64,000 nt of DNA from an uncultured Eudoraea sp. (GTDB lineage Bacteria > Bacteroidota > Bacteroidia > Flavobacteriales > Flavobacteriaceae): contig NZ_CAMYOM010000001.1 of NCBI RefSeq assembly GCF_947260015.1, positions 208,456 to 272,455 on the forward strand. The letters run 5' to 3'. The translations under genes were made by a program, and so were the position numbers. The notes beneath the pieces were generated by a model that saw only the letters and a program-made list of their open reading frames with translations, had not been told where the DNA came from and did no database searches. Within the stretch, counting starts at the first letter, position 1; each line of letters begins with the position of its first letter. Below are positions 20,946 through 30,896 of this stretch, one piece after another.

Positions 20946-21491
20946 ATGAAAACAATTAAACTTCTAATCTTTGCCTTTTTATTAACAGGCATTATCTCTT
21001 GCAAAGATGATCAAAAATTATCAGATACTTATGTTGAGTCCACGGTATCTACTTATTATTTCATAAGACATGCAGAAAAGATCAGAAGTAATTCAGAAGA
21101 CATAGATCCTGAACTAAGCCAAAAAGGACTTGGAAGAGCCATGCACTGGGCAGAAATATTGAATGATGTGGAACTGGACGCAATTTATTCCACCGATTTT
21201 GAGAGAACAACAATGACAGCCGCACCTACTTCAGTAAAACAGGAATTAACCGTTCAATATTACGATCCCGAGAATATTGATATCGAACAATTTAAATTAG
21301 ATAATTTAGGAAATAATGTCCTAGTAGTCGGACATAGTAATTCAACACCAGATTTTGTAAATAAGATATTGGGAGAAGATAAATATACAGCCATGGATGA
21401 CTATGACAATGGTAGCCTTTTTATTGTCCAGGTAACTGGGACAAATGTATCTTCCAATCGTTTACATTTCAATTGCAATTGTCCGGATTAA
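20946..21491 (+). CDS. Histidine phosphatase (phosphoglycerate-mutase-like) lipoprotein
   Basis: Lipobox GIISCKD; YYFIRHAEK and LVVGHSN catalytic motifs. Confidence 0.87.
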   Translation: MKTIKLLIFAFLLTGIISCKDDQKLSDTYVESTVSTYYFIRHAEKIRSNSEDIDPELSQKGLGRAMHWAEILNDVELDAIYSTDFERTTMTAAPTSVKQELTVQYYDPENIDIEQFKLDNLGNNVLVVGHSNSTPDFVNKILGEDKYTAMDDYDNGSLFIVQVTGTNVSSNRLHFNCNCPD

Positions 21492-22218
21492 CTTCAATAT
21501 TTTCCAAACGGATTCTTGATAGAAGTTCTAATTCTTCGGTTTTAAAAAGTGCTTCGAGCTCATACACAGAAATATTGTCTGCAGCTTTATAATTATTATA
21601 ATCAACAAACCGAATACCATTTATTATTCTTTCATTAAATGCTTCGCGAAATCTTGTTCCCCCTCCATCGACGTGAAATTCATAGGCTAGGTAATCTGGC
21701 TTAAACGTCTCTTTATCAAACCAGTAGAGATAAACATCATCAAAATCCTCACCTCCATCTTTTTCATCAAAAGTAACTTCCACCTTATAGTATTGCCTGT
21801 CCCCTATTTGCGTTTCACCAAGAAGCTTTTTATTCACTGCCGGGTCATTTAAGCCATATGGAAGATAAGCGAAATAATGAACCGAGTTAATTGAATTTGA
21901 ATATTTAGTTGCCATGGAATCTGCAACATTTACGGGAATCCCATTAATGTATCGTTGAAAGCCGCTATGTTTGAGAACATCCAGAAAGACAGTTGAATCT
22001 TTCTTACTAATTCGTTTTAATACCCTTTTTCCTTTACTATTTTCCAATTCATACCTAACATCACGCAAGGCGAAAGATATATTACACAATGAGTTCAGGT
22101 TACCTCCAGAGACCTCTATGGATTTGTCTACAATATCCTGAACGGCCATATTATCTGAATTCTTATTCCTGCAGCCAATTATTGTGAAGAAAATAATGAT
22201 GAATGTAAATCTCAACAT
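21469..22218 (-). CDS. DUF6503-like hypothetical lipoprotein
   Basis: Lipobox TIIGCRN; family resemblance to flavobacterial proteins of this size. Confidence 0.6.
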   Translation of the reverse strand: MLRFTFIIIFFTIIGCRNKNSDNMAVQDIVDKSIEVSGGNLNSLCNISFALRDVRYELENSKGKRVLKRISKKDSTVFLDVLKHSGFQRYINGIPVNVADSMATKYSNSINSVHYFAYLPYGLNDPAVNKKLLGETQIGDRQYYKVEVTFDEKDGGEDFDDVYLYWFDKETFKPDYLAYEFHVDGGGTRFREAFNERIINGIRFVDYNNYKAADNISVYELEALFKTEELELLSRIRLENIEVNPDNCN

Positions 22219-22330
22219 AGTAAAGTTTTTACAGTAATCGTAAAAGTCTTGTTTTCTTTACACTTTTCACAAAAATAAATTCGATTTCCAATATATAGTA
22301 CTCTGGTATTTGTTCTTACTTTTGCTACTT

Positions 22331-22792
22331 ATGCAGAAAGCGATAAACATAAAGAACAAAAAAGCCCGCTTTGAATATGAATTCCTGGATACCTATATAG
22401 CAGGAATTGTACTTTCAGGAACCGAAATAAAATCTATTCGACTGGGTAAAGCTTCAATCACAGAAAGTTTTTGTGAGTTTAATGAACTGGGAGAACTTTT
22501 CGCTATAAATATGCAAGTTGATGAATATTCACACGCCACGCATTTTAATCACAGACCCAAAGCTGCCCGCAAACTTCTGTTAAAAAAGCAAGAATTAAGA
22601 AAACTGGAGAAAGAAGTAAAAAATACAGGACTTACTATTATTCCCTTAAATCTTTTTATTAATGACAAGGGATTTGCTAAACTTAAAATTGTTTTGGCTA
22701 AAGGAAAAAAATTATATGACAAACGGGAAAGCATTAAGGATAGGGACAATAAAAGAGATCTTGATCGTCTTAAAAAGAGTTTTAATAGCTAA
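22331..22792 (+). CDS. smpB: SsrA-binding protein SmpB (start at 22331 preferred over 22310)
   Basis: NKKARFEYEFLDTYIAGIVLSGTEIKSIRLGKASITESF...; C-terminal KLYDKRESIKDRD. Confidence 0.96.
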   Translation: MQKAINIKNKKARFEYEFLDTYIAGIVLSGTEIKSIRLGKASITESFCEFNELGELFAINMQVDEYSHATHFNHRPKAARKLLLKKQELRKLEKEVKNTGLTIIPLNLFINDKGFAKLKIVLAKGKKLYDKRESIKDRDNKRDLDRLKKSFNS

Positions 22793-22827
22793 ACGCCCTA
22801 TTATTTGTTAAGTCGAATATGAATTGA

Positions 22828-23469
22828 TCAATTTTTATCTTCTAGAAGTGGAACGAATCGAAAGGAACCAAATTCCTGCCGTTCAAATTCCTTCTCTGAT
22901 TTTCTAATTATGCGAGTCATAATCTGATCCTCCAGACCAACCGGGATTACCAATTTACCTCCAATTTTTAATTGAGACAGCAAAGCCTTAGGAATTTCCG
23001 GAGCCCCTGCCGTAACTATAATTCCTTCAAAAGGTGCCTCCCCGGGAAGACCCTTATATCCATCTCCAAAAATAATTTTTTTGGGTCTGTATCCCATTTT
23101 CTTAAAAAATAAAGAGGTCTTTTTGAATAATTCCAATTGTCGTTCAATGGTGAATACCCTGGCCTTCAATTTCAGAAGCACGGCGGTCTGATAACCACTT
23201 CCTGTTCCAATTTCCAATATTTTATCCCCAGGATTTAATTCTAATAATTCCGTTTGGAAGGCTACAGTGTATGGTTGCGATATGGTTTGTTCAGCAGCAA
23301 TGGGAAAGGCTTTATCCTGGTAAGCGTGATCTTCAAAACTACTATCCATAAATAAATGTCTTGGGACCGATCTGATAGCGTCTAAAACATTTTTATTTTT
23401 TATATTCTTGGCAGCAATAATGTCTACAAGTTTATTGCGCATTCCCTTATGTTTGAAAGTATCTTTCAA
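22828..23469 (-). CDS. pcm: Protein-L-isoaspartate O-methyltransferase
   Basis: AEQTISQPYTVAFQTELLEL, ILEIGTGSGYQTAVL motifs. Confidence 0.95.
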   Translation of the reverse strand: MKDTFKHKGMRNKLVDIIAAKNIKNKNVLDAIRSVPRHLFMDSSFEDHAYQDKAFPIAAEQTISQPYTVAFQTELLELNPGDKILEIGTGSGYQTAVLLKLKARVFTIERQLELFKKTSLFFKKMGYRPKKIIFGDGYKGLPGEAPFEGIIVTAGAPEIPKALLSQLKIGGKLVIPVGLEDQIMTRIIRKSEKEFERQEFGSFRFVPLLEDKN

Positions 23470-23586
23470 TAGTTTGGTTTTGTGTTGCTAAAATTAGAAA
23501 ATCAAATTGGAAATAGGTGCATTTTACAAGTGATACATTGGCATAATTTAGAATTAATCTCCTTATTTTTGAAAAAACATAAACTT

Positions 23587-24552
23587 ATGCTCAAAGTTGG
23601 CGTATTAGGTGCAGGACATTTAGGTAAAATTCATTTGCGCCTTCTTAGTGAATCCAGTGAATATGATCTAATTGGATTTTTTGACCCTGATGCCGAGAAC
23701 GGTGAAAAGGTTGCGGCAGAATTTGGATATTCCTATTTTGAAAATATAGATTCCCTAATGGACAAGGTAGATGTTGTAGATATTGTCACTCCTACTCTAT
23801 CGCATTACGAGTGTGCGAAGAAAGCCATGGAGAAAGGAAAACATGTTTTTATCGAAAAACCCATTACTAACACTTTGAAGGAAGCAGAGGAGCTTCTGAT
23901 AATTGAGAACGAGAATGGGGTGAAAGGACAAGTGGGGCATGTAGAACGATTTAACCCCGCTTTTGGAGCGGTTAAAAATAAAATTAAGGACCCTATGTTT
24001 ATTGAAACTCACCGGCTAGCAGAATTCAACCCCAGAGGGACTGATGTACCGGTAGTTTTAGATTTAATGATTCACGATATAGATGTAATTCTTAGTGTAG
24101 TCAACTCCAAAGTAAAAAGAATTAATGCCAGTGGCGTATCCGTAATTAGTAAATCACCAGATATTGCCAATGCCAGAATTGAGTTCGAAAATGGATGCGT
24201 TGCTAATCTTACTGCCAGTAGAATATCATTGAAAAACATGAGAAAATCAAGGTTTTTTCAGCGAGATGCATATATATCAGTGGATTTCCTTGAAAAACAA
24301 GTGGAAGTTGTTAAAATGAAAGACGCTCCTGAAAAACCGGGAGAATTTGATATGGTACTTCAGAATGCAGAAGGAGATAAAAAACAGATTTATTTTGAAA
24401 ACCCCGAAATTCTAAATAATAATGCAATCCAGGATGAACTTGAAACTTTTGCCATGGCCATAAATAATGATAGCACTCCTGTAGTAACATTAAAACAGGG
24501 AGCTCAGGCGTTGGATGTAGCTTTACAGGTAATTTCGTCCTTCAAAAACTAA
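23587..24552 (+). CDS. Gfo/Idh/MocA family oxidoreductase (start at 23587 preferred over 23482)
   Basis: KVGVLGAGHLGKIHLRLL Rossmann motif; GKHVFIEKPI motif. Confidence 0.92.
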   Translation: MLKVGVLGAGHLGKIHLRLLSESSEYDLIGFFDPDAENGEKVAAEFGYSYFENIDSLMDKVDVVDIVTPTLSHYECAKKAMEKGKHVFIEKPITNTLKEAEELLIIENENGVKGQVGHVERFNPAFGAVKNKIKDPMFIETHRLAEFNPRGTDVPVVLDLMIHDIDVILSVVNSKVKRINASGVSVISKSPDIANARIEFENGCVANLTASRISLKNMRKSRFFQRDAYISVDFLEKQVEVVKMKDAPEKPGEFDMVLQNAEGDKKQIYFENPEILNNNAIQDELETFAMAINNDSTPVVTLKQGAQALDVALQVISSFKN

Positions 24553-24606
24553 TTGGTTTAGCCTAAAAAATGCATTGAGTAATTTTCAATTATTAATCAG
24601 CATAAA

Positions 24607-25500
24607 ATGATAACAACAATTGCGGTAATAGGAGCAGGTACAATGGGTAACGGAATTGCACATGTATTTGCACAAAATGGTTATAAAGTTCACTTGGTTG
24701 ACATCTCGCAGGAATCTCTCGACAAAGGGACTTTAACAATTGCCAATAATCTGGATAGGCTGCTGTTAAAGAATGTCATTACAAAAAATGAAAAGATAAA
24801 GACATTAGAGAATATTTCTACATATACCTCATTGAAGGAAGGGGTAAATGGAGCGGGCCTGGTAATTGAAGCTGCAACCGAAAATGTGGAATTAAAATTA
24901 TCTATTTTTAAGGAACTCGACATCCATTGCGACGAAAATACAATTCTTGCGACCAATACATCTTCCATCTCAATAACACAAATTGCCGCAGTTACTCAAA
25001 GAGCAGACAAGGTAATTGGAATGCACTTTATGAATCCCGTACCCATAATGAAATTAGTAGAGATTATTAGAGGTTATAACACAAGTGATTCCGTTACCAT
25101 TGCGGTGATGGAAATTTCTGAAAAATTAGGTAAAATAGCTACGGAAGTAAATGATTATCCAGGATTTGTAGCAAACAGAATTCTGATGCCCATGATAAAT
25201 GAGGCAATCGAAACCCTTTATAACAATGTGGCCGGTGTATCAGAAATTGATACGGTAATGAAATTAGGTATGGCGCATCCTATGGGGCCACTGCAATTAG
25301 CAGACTTCATTGGACTTGACGTATGCCTTTCAATTTTGAATGTTATGCATAACGGGTTTAAAAATCCTAAATACGCCCCATGTCCACTTCTTGTTAATAT
25401 GGTAATGGCGGGTAAAACCGGAGTTAAATCCGGAGAAGGATTTTACGACTATTCTGAATCACGAAAAGCAGAAAAAATAGCCACCCAATTCGCCCAATAA
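24607..25500 (+). CDS. 3-hydroxyacyl-/3-hydroxybutyryl-CoA dehydrogenase
   Basis: IAVIGAGTMGNGIAHVFAQNGY, NTSSISIT, GMHFMNPVPIMKLVEII, DYPGFVANRILMP. Confidence 0.94.
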   Translation: MITTIAVIGAGTMGNGIAHVFAQNGYKVHLVDISQESLDKGTLTIANNLDRLLLKNVITKNEKIKTLENISTYTSLKEGVNGAGLVIEAATENVELKLSIFKELDIHCDENTILATNTSSISITQIAAVTQRADKVIGMHFMNPVPIMKLVEIIRGYNTSDSVTIAVMEISEKLGKIATEVNDYPGFVANRILMPMINEAIETLYNNVAGVSEIDTVMKLGMAHPMGPLQLADFIGLDVCLSILNVMHNGFKNPKYAPCPLLVNMVMAGKTGVKSGEGFYDYSESRKAEKIATQFAQ

Positions 25501-25504
25501 TTCT

Positions 25505-26755
25505 ATGGCAGTTATTAAACCATTTAAAGCAATACGGCCCGCAAAGGATAAAGTGTCATTCGTTGCCTCCCGTTCTTACGAAGAATATTCAAAAAAAGAA
25601 TTAGACTGCGTCTTAAACTACAATCCATATTCCTTTTTAAATATAATTAATCCCGGAAACAGGTTTAATAAAAAAGTCTCAGGCGTAGAGCGTTTTAAAC
25701 TTGTACATAACCGTTATTTGGAGTTTTTAGAGGACCAAATTCTTTTAAAGGATGACGAGGAAAGCTTTTATATTTATAAAATAGAAAAAGATAATTTTAA
25801 TTGCTGTGGAATTATATGTGCAACGAGTACCGAGGACTACAGGAATTCTGTAATTAAAAAACACGAAAACACACTTGAAAACCGGGAAAAATTATTTGCG
25901 AATTATCTGCAATTAGTTAAGTTCAAAGCAGAGCCGGTTTTGATGATTTACCCGGATTCGGGGGAAATTTCGAATATAGTTGATAAGGAGACATCAAATA
26001 ATCCAGAATGTCATTTTACAACACCAGACAATGTAACCCATACGCTCTGGAAGATTTCAGGAAAAAGTACATTAAAAGTACTTCAGAATGAATTTAGCAA
26101 GGTTAATACTTTATATATAGCGGATGGCCATCACAGAAGTGCATCTTCCAATCTTTTATCGATTTTATCGAAAAAGAAAAACCCTGATCACACTGGTAAC
26201 GAACCTTATAATTTTATAATGAGTTATTTAATCCCCGAATCAGAAATTAAAATCTTCGAATTTAACCGGATGGTTCGAGATCTAAACGGTCTCACGACTG
26301 AAGAGTTTCTGGTAAAACTCGATGAATTTTTTAGGATTAAGAATCATGGTAATCAATTATACAGACCAAATAAAAAGCATCATTTTAGCATGTATCTTAA
26401 GGGCTCATTTTATTCATTATACCTAAGGAAAAGAGTTTATAAATTTACCGATGCCCTGAGTAAGCTCGATACGCAAATTTTATACAAGACCATTCTTGAA
26501 CCTATCCTGGAAATAAAAGATTTAAGAAATGACAAACGAATCCAATATGGTTATGGAAAACGCAATGTCCTTAAGATGAAAGATGAAATTGACAGAGGGA
26601 ATTTTGCAGTAGGTTTTGGTTTGGTCCCATTAGACGTCGAAGAGATAAAGGCAATAGCTGATGCAGGATTGGTTATGCCCCCAAAAAGTACATATATTGA
26701 ACCAAAACTCAGAAGTGCACTCGCTATATACGATTTAGGTTCATCAGAAAGTTAA
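25505..26755 (+). CDS. DUF1015 family protein
   Basis: KPFKAIRPAKDKV N-terminus, YIADGHHRSASS motif typical of DUF1015. Confidence 0.9.
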   Translation: MAVIKPFKAIRPAKDKVSFVASRSYEEYSKKELDCVLNYNPYSFLNIINPGNRFNKKVSGVERFKLVHNRYLEFLEDQILLKDDEESFYIYKIEKDNFNCCGIICATSTEDYRNSVIKKHENTLENREKLFANYLQLVKFKAEPVLMIYPDSGEISNIVDKETSNNPECHFTTPDNVTHTLWKISGKSTLKVLQNEFSKVNTLYIADGHHRSASSNLLSILSKKKNPDHTGNEPYNFIMSYLIPESEIKIFEFNRMVRDLNGLTTEEFLVKLDEFFRIKNHGNQLYRPNKKHHFSMYLKGSFYSLYLRKRVYKFTDALSKLDTQILYKTILEPILEIKDLRNDKRIQYGYGKRNVLKMKDEIDRGNFAVGFGLVPLDVEEIKAIADAGLVMPPKSTYIEPKLRSALAIYDLGSSES

Positions 26756-26849
26756 AGCTGCAGCTTAATGCCATCACTAATGACAGATACAGAAGAGCGT
26801 AGAACGGGCATGCCAAGTATATAATTGACAAATTTCAAATTAAAAATAA

Positions 26850-27563
26850 GTGTCCATAAAAAGAAATCTACTTAAAATCCTTGATAATCTTCCTAAAGAG
26901 ATAAGCCTTGTTGCGGTATCCAAAACAAAAACCAATGAAGAAATAATGGAAGCTTATGAAGCTGGTCAGCGTATTTTCGGGGAAAACAAAATTCAGGAGA
27001 TGGCTCTTAAATGGAGTGAATTACCCAAAGATATTGAATGGCACATGATAGGACATGTACAAACTAATAAGGTAAAATACATGGGTGAGTTTGTATCATT
27101 AATTCAGGGTGTGGATAGTCTAAAACTACTAAAGGAGATTAACAAACAGGCCATTAAACATAATCGTAAGATTAACTGCTTGCTTCAAATACATATTGCT
27201 CAGGAACAAACAAAATTTGGGCTAAATGAAATAGAGTTATTTGAATTAATAAGTTCAGATGAGTTTGTAAATCTCAATAATGTGAATGTAAAGGGTTTGA
27301 TGGGTATGGCTACTTTTACCGATAACGAAGAACAAATACGAAAGGAATTTTCATATTTAAATTCAATCTACTTAAAATTAAAAAATAGAATACCTGAGGT
27401 AAATGTACTATCAATGGGAATGAGTGGAGATTATAGAATTGCAATTCAGCAAGGCAGCACAATGGTACGCATAGGAAGTAGTATCTTTGGTATTAGAAAT
27501 AATACAATGAAGAAGGGATTACCGAAATTGCTATTCATAAATTTGACGGACATGAGGTTGTAG
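26850..27563 (+). CDS. YggS-family pyridoxal-phosphate homeostasis protein (GTG start; 3' end extended out of frame into following gene)
   Basis: LVAVSKTKTNEEI, IFGENKIQEM, WHMIGHVQTNK, GSTMVRIGSSIFGIRN; residues after RNN are unlike the family and are exonuclease codons read in another frame. Confidence 0.88.
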   Translation: MSIKRNLLKILDNLPKEISLVAVSKTKTNEEIMEAYEAGQRIFGENKIQEMALKWSELPKDIEWHMIGHVQTNKVKYMGEFVSLIQGVDSLKLLKEINKQAIKHNRKINCLLQIHIAQEQTKFGLNEIELFELISSDEFVNLNNVNVKGLMGMATFTDNEEQIRKEFSYLNSIYLKLKNRIPEVNVLSMGMSGDYRIAIQQGSTMVRIGSSIFGIRNNTMKKGLPKLLFINLTDMRL

Positions 27564-28585
27564 ACAAATTCATTAGTCTTGTAAATCCCGAAAAGGAAAT
27601 TCAGCCCTTTGTAGTTAATCTCACAGGAATTAATAACAAAATGTTGCGTACTGCTCCTAAATTTCATGAAGTGGCAAAACGCATTGTCGAAATAACAAAA
27701 GATACCGTCATTGTGGCCCACAATGCGCAATTTGATTATAGAATCTTGCGCACAGAATTTCGAAGGTTAGGATTTGATTTTGAACGGAAAACCCTTTGTA
27801 CAGTTGATTTGTCCAAAAGGTTGATCCCGGATGCGGAATCGCACAGCCTGGGCAAACTGGTTCGCTCATTAGGTATTCCAGTAAGTGACCGACATAGGGC
27901 CAACGGTGACGCACTGGCTACGTTAAAATTATTCAAACTCTTACTTACTAAAGACAGTGATAAGTCCATAATCAAAGAAATTGTGCGTGAAGAGTCCCTC
28001 GGAGAACTCTCACAAAGGCAGTTGGATATTGTTGAAAGTATGCCAACAGAGGTCGGAGTATATTACATGCACAATAAAGATGGTGACATAATTTTCTTAG
28101 GTAAAAGTAACAATATCAAAAAACGTGTTAACCGTCATTTTTTAAAAAGCGGGGAATTGGCCAGACAAATTCAAAAAGAGACCAAAAAGGTTACCTATGA
28201 AAAAACCGGCAATGAATTAGTAGCATTGCTAAAGGAAAATGAAGAACTCATTGAGAACAAACCCAAATATAATATACAGCGTAAAAAAATAACATTCGCA
28301 AATAAAAAACATCTTGTACAAATAAATGGATATGATATATTATCAGATAATCTAGTCATTGTTGACAAGGGCCGGGAAATTGGTGAGCGCAGTGCCATAC
28401 TAATCAAGAATGGGGAGTTTAATGGTTTGGGTTTCTATAACCTTAATTATCAAATTAATAATATTCATATCTTAGAATCAATTATTACCCCTATGAGTAG
28501 CTCTCGGAATGCCAAGAAAATTATTGAATCGTACCTAGGAGAAAAAAAAGTACTTGAGATTATTGAATTGAAAAACCACCAGTGA
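27503..28585 (+). pseudogene. DnaQ-like 3'-5' exonuclease + GIY-YIG (UvrC-N-like) protein, 5'-deleted
   Basis: Frame from 27503 encodes YNEEGITEIAIHKFDGHEVVDKFISLVNPEKEIQPFVVNLTGINNKMLRTAPKF...IVAHNAQFDYRIL...HRANGDALAT...VGVYYMHNKDGDIIFLGKSNNIKKRVNRHF; preceded directly by an in-frame TAA; start codon and DIETTG motif absent. First in-frame ATG is 27641. Confidence 0.75.
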
Positions 28586-29430
28586 AAGATACACAGACAA
28601 AAGTTAAACCAAAAAAAAGCTGGAAATATAAGCTTCACGAAATAATTTATGGCACACATACGCCGGCAGGTAGGCTATTTGATATAGTTCTGCTAATAGT
28701 AATTGTATATAGTGTTATTATAGTTATGTTGGAAAGCGTTCCCAGAATAGATGCGAAGTATCATTCTTTTCTTAACATTTCGGAATGGGTAGTTACTATT
28801 TTATTTACTCTGGAGTACATACTTCGTCTTATTTGTATAAAAAAACCAACAAAATATATTTTTAGTTTTTTTGGTATCATTGACCTTCTTTCTACAATTC
28901 CAAAATACTTGTCCTATTTCGTAGGCGGTTCCCAATATATTACGGCTTTTAGGGCATTACGTTTATTGCGCGTCTTTAGAATTCTTAAACTGGTTAGATT
29001 TGTCGGGGAGTCTAATAATCTATTGCGGGCTTTACGGGCCAGCAAAACCAAGATCTTTGTTTTTGTATTCTTTGTTTTAGTAATCTCCATATTACTGGGT
29101 ACGATCATGTACTTGGTAGAAGGACCAGAACATGGATTCAACAGTATCCCACATAGCGTATATTGGACCATTGTTACCTTAACTACAGTTGGCTACGGTG
29201 ATATTTCTCCGGAAACCGGACTAGGACAGATTATAGCCACATTTATTATGATTATAGGTTATGGCATTATCGCTGTTCCAACAGGTATTGTGTCATCCGA
29301 ATATACTACAATGAAAAAGGATGCTAAGGAGGCTGATATGGGGAGGAGTTGTGTTTCCTGTGGCACTGAAATTCTACGCAGGGATGCAGAATATTGCAGG
29401 AGTTGTGGTCATAAATTAGGTGATGAATAA
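28582..29430 (+). CDS. Voltage-gated-type potassium channel/ion transporter with C-terminal zinc ribbon
   Basis: S4-like RALRLLRVFRILKLVRF, selectivity filter TLTTVGYGD, C-terminal CVSCGTEILRRDAEYCRSCG; GTG start. Confidence 0.92.
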   Translation: MKDTQTKVKPKKSWKYKLHEIIYGTHTPAGRLFDIVLLIVIVYSVIIVMLESVPRIDAKYHSFLNISEWVVTILFTLEYILRLICIKKPTKYIFSFFGIIDLLSTIPKYLSYFVGGSQYITAFRALRLLRVFRILKLVRFVGESNNLLRALRASKTKIFVFVFFVLVISILLGTIMYLVEGPEHGFNSIPHSVYWTIVTLTTVGYGDISPETGLGQIIATFIMIIGYGIIAVPTGIVSSEYTTMKKDAKEADMGRSCVSCGTEILRRDAEYCRSCGHKLGDE

Positions 29431-30344
29431 TGTCAGGTAAATACCTTCTTTCAATTGTAGGGCCCACTGCAATAGGTAAAACAAAATTAGCTATGGACCT
29501 GGCAACTTATTTCAATACAGAGATCATCTCCGCGGACTCCAGACAGTTTTACAAAGAAATGTCAATAGGTACTGCGGTGCCTTCCAAACATGAATTAGAA
29601 TCAGTACCACATCATTTTATTCAACATAAGAGTATTCAGGAAAAATACAATGTTGGGGATTTTGAAAAGGATGCCCTGAATGTTCTCGATAACCTTTTTG
29701 AGAAATATGATATTGCTATCATGGTGGGCGGTAGTGGCTTGTTTATTGATGCAGTTATTTCTGGCTTAGACTCTTTCCCTGAGGTTGATAGGGAAATAAG
29801 AACCAAATTAAACACCGTTATTAAGCAGGAAGGAATTGAAGTTATACAAAACCAACTTAAAGAACTAGACGCAGAATATTATGCAAAAGTAGATATTCAA
29901 AATCCCCATAGAATTACTCGCGCTCTTGAAATATGCCTGGGTACTGGTAAAACCTATTCTTCCTTTATAAATAAAAAAAAGCCTCCTCGTCCATTTAATT
30001 CAATTGTGATAGGCCTTTCGACAGAAAGAAGCAGACTTTATGATAAAATAAATAAGCGAGTGGATACTATGATTGAAAGCGGACTTATTGAGGAAGCCAG
30101 ATCATTATCTAAACACAAGCATTTAAATGCCTTACGAACTGTAGGTTACACAGAACTTTTTAACTATTTTGATGGTATATGGGACCTGGATTTTGCGATT
30201 TCAGAAATAAAGAAGAATACACGTCGATTTTCAAAAAGGCAATTGACATGGTTTGGGAAAAATAAAGATATTATTTGGTTTGACGTCTCTACTCCATTTG
30301 ATGAGATACTAAATAAAATTATGCAATTAAAAAAGGTCATGTAG
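29430..30344 (+). CDS. miaA: tRNA dimethylallyltransferase
   Basis: IVGPTAIGKTKLA, ISADSRQFYKEMSIGTAVPS, RTVGYTELF. Confidence 0.96.
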   Translation: MSGKYLLSIVGPTAIGKTKLAMDLATYFNTEIISADSRQFYKEMSIGTAVPSKHELESVPHHFIQHKSIQEKYNVGDFEKDALNVLDNLFEKYDIAIMVGGSGLFIDAVISGLDSFPEVDREIRTKLNTVIKQEGIEVIQNQLKELDAEYYAKVDIQNPHRITRALEICLGTGKTYSSFINKKKPPRPFNSIVIGLSTERSRLYDKINKRVDTMIESGLIEEARSLSKHKHLNALRTVGYTELFNYFDGIWDLDFAISEIKKNTRRFSKRQLTWFGKNKDIIWFDVSTPFDEILNKIMQLKKVM

Positions 30345-30345
30345 A

Positions 30346-30840
30346 ATGTTAAAGACGATTCCTAAAATTTACTTTATTATGGGTGTTTCTGGTTGTGGCA
30401 AATCTACTATTGGAAATTTACTGGCAAAAGAACTCAAAATACCTTTCTATGATGGGGATGACTATCATTCTAAAACCAATGTAAATAAAATGGCCTCCGG
30501 ACAACCGTTAACCGACAAAGATAGAATGGGTTGGTTATTAATATTAAATGAGCTAGCCCGTTCTAATAGTGAAGAAGGTGCAATTATTGGTTGTTCTGCA
30601 TTAAAAGAATCCTACAGGCGAATATTGGATGCTGATCTTCAGGAAAATGTAAGTTGGATTTATCTAAGTGGTTCTTTTAAAGACATAATGAACCGCTTGC
30701 GTCAAAGAAAAAATCATTATATGCCTGCAGAACTTCTTAAGTCCCAGTTTGAAACCCTGGAGGTACCTCAAAAAGCTATAGAGGTTTCAATAAATATGCC
30801 TCCTGAGGAAATAGTTAACAGGATATTAGAGTTAATATAG
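30346..30840 (+). CDS. Gluconokinase
   Basis: FIMGVSGCGKSTIGNLLA, FYDGDDYHSKTNVNKMASGQPLTDKDRMGWL, GCSALKESYR. Confidence 0.93.
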   Translation: MLKTIPKIYFIMGVSGCGKSTIGNLLAKELKIPFYDGDDYHSKTNVNKMASGQPLTDKDRMGWLLILNELARSNSEEGAIIGCSALKESYRRILDADLQENVSWIYLSGSFKDIMNRLRQRKNHYMPAELLKSQFETLEVPQKAIEVSINMPPEEIVNRILELI

Positions 30841-30852
30841 TTTTAATGAAAA

Positions 30853-30874
30853 AGGCATCCATTATCGGATGCCT
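30853..30874 (+). terminator. Terminator-like hairpin after gluconokinase gene
   Basis: aggcatcc-attatc-ggatgcct perfect 8-bp stem, T-rich downstream. Confidence 0.6.
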
Positions 30875-30896
30875 GATTCTCTATAGTTTTTATATT

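Noticed and set aside
26755-26766. 12-bp palindrome aagctgcagctt just after the DUF1015 stop
   Set aside because: Single short palindrome without repeats or context; compatible with chance
27500-27563. Programmed -1 frameshift producing a YggS-exonuclease fusion
   Set aside because: No canonical X_XXY_YYZ slippery site or obvious stimulatory structure, and a fusion would still lack exonuclease motif I; a deletion explains both ends more simply
27446-27975. Overlapping minus-strand ORFs around the yggS/exonuclease junction
   Set aside because: Antisense to conserved exonuclease coding sequence; no motifs
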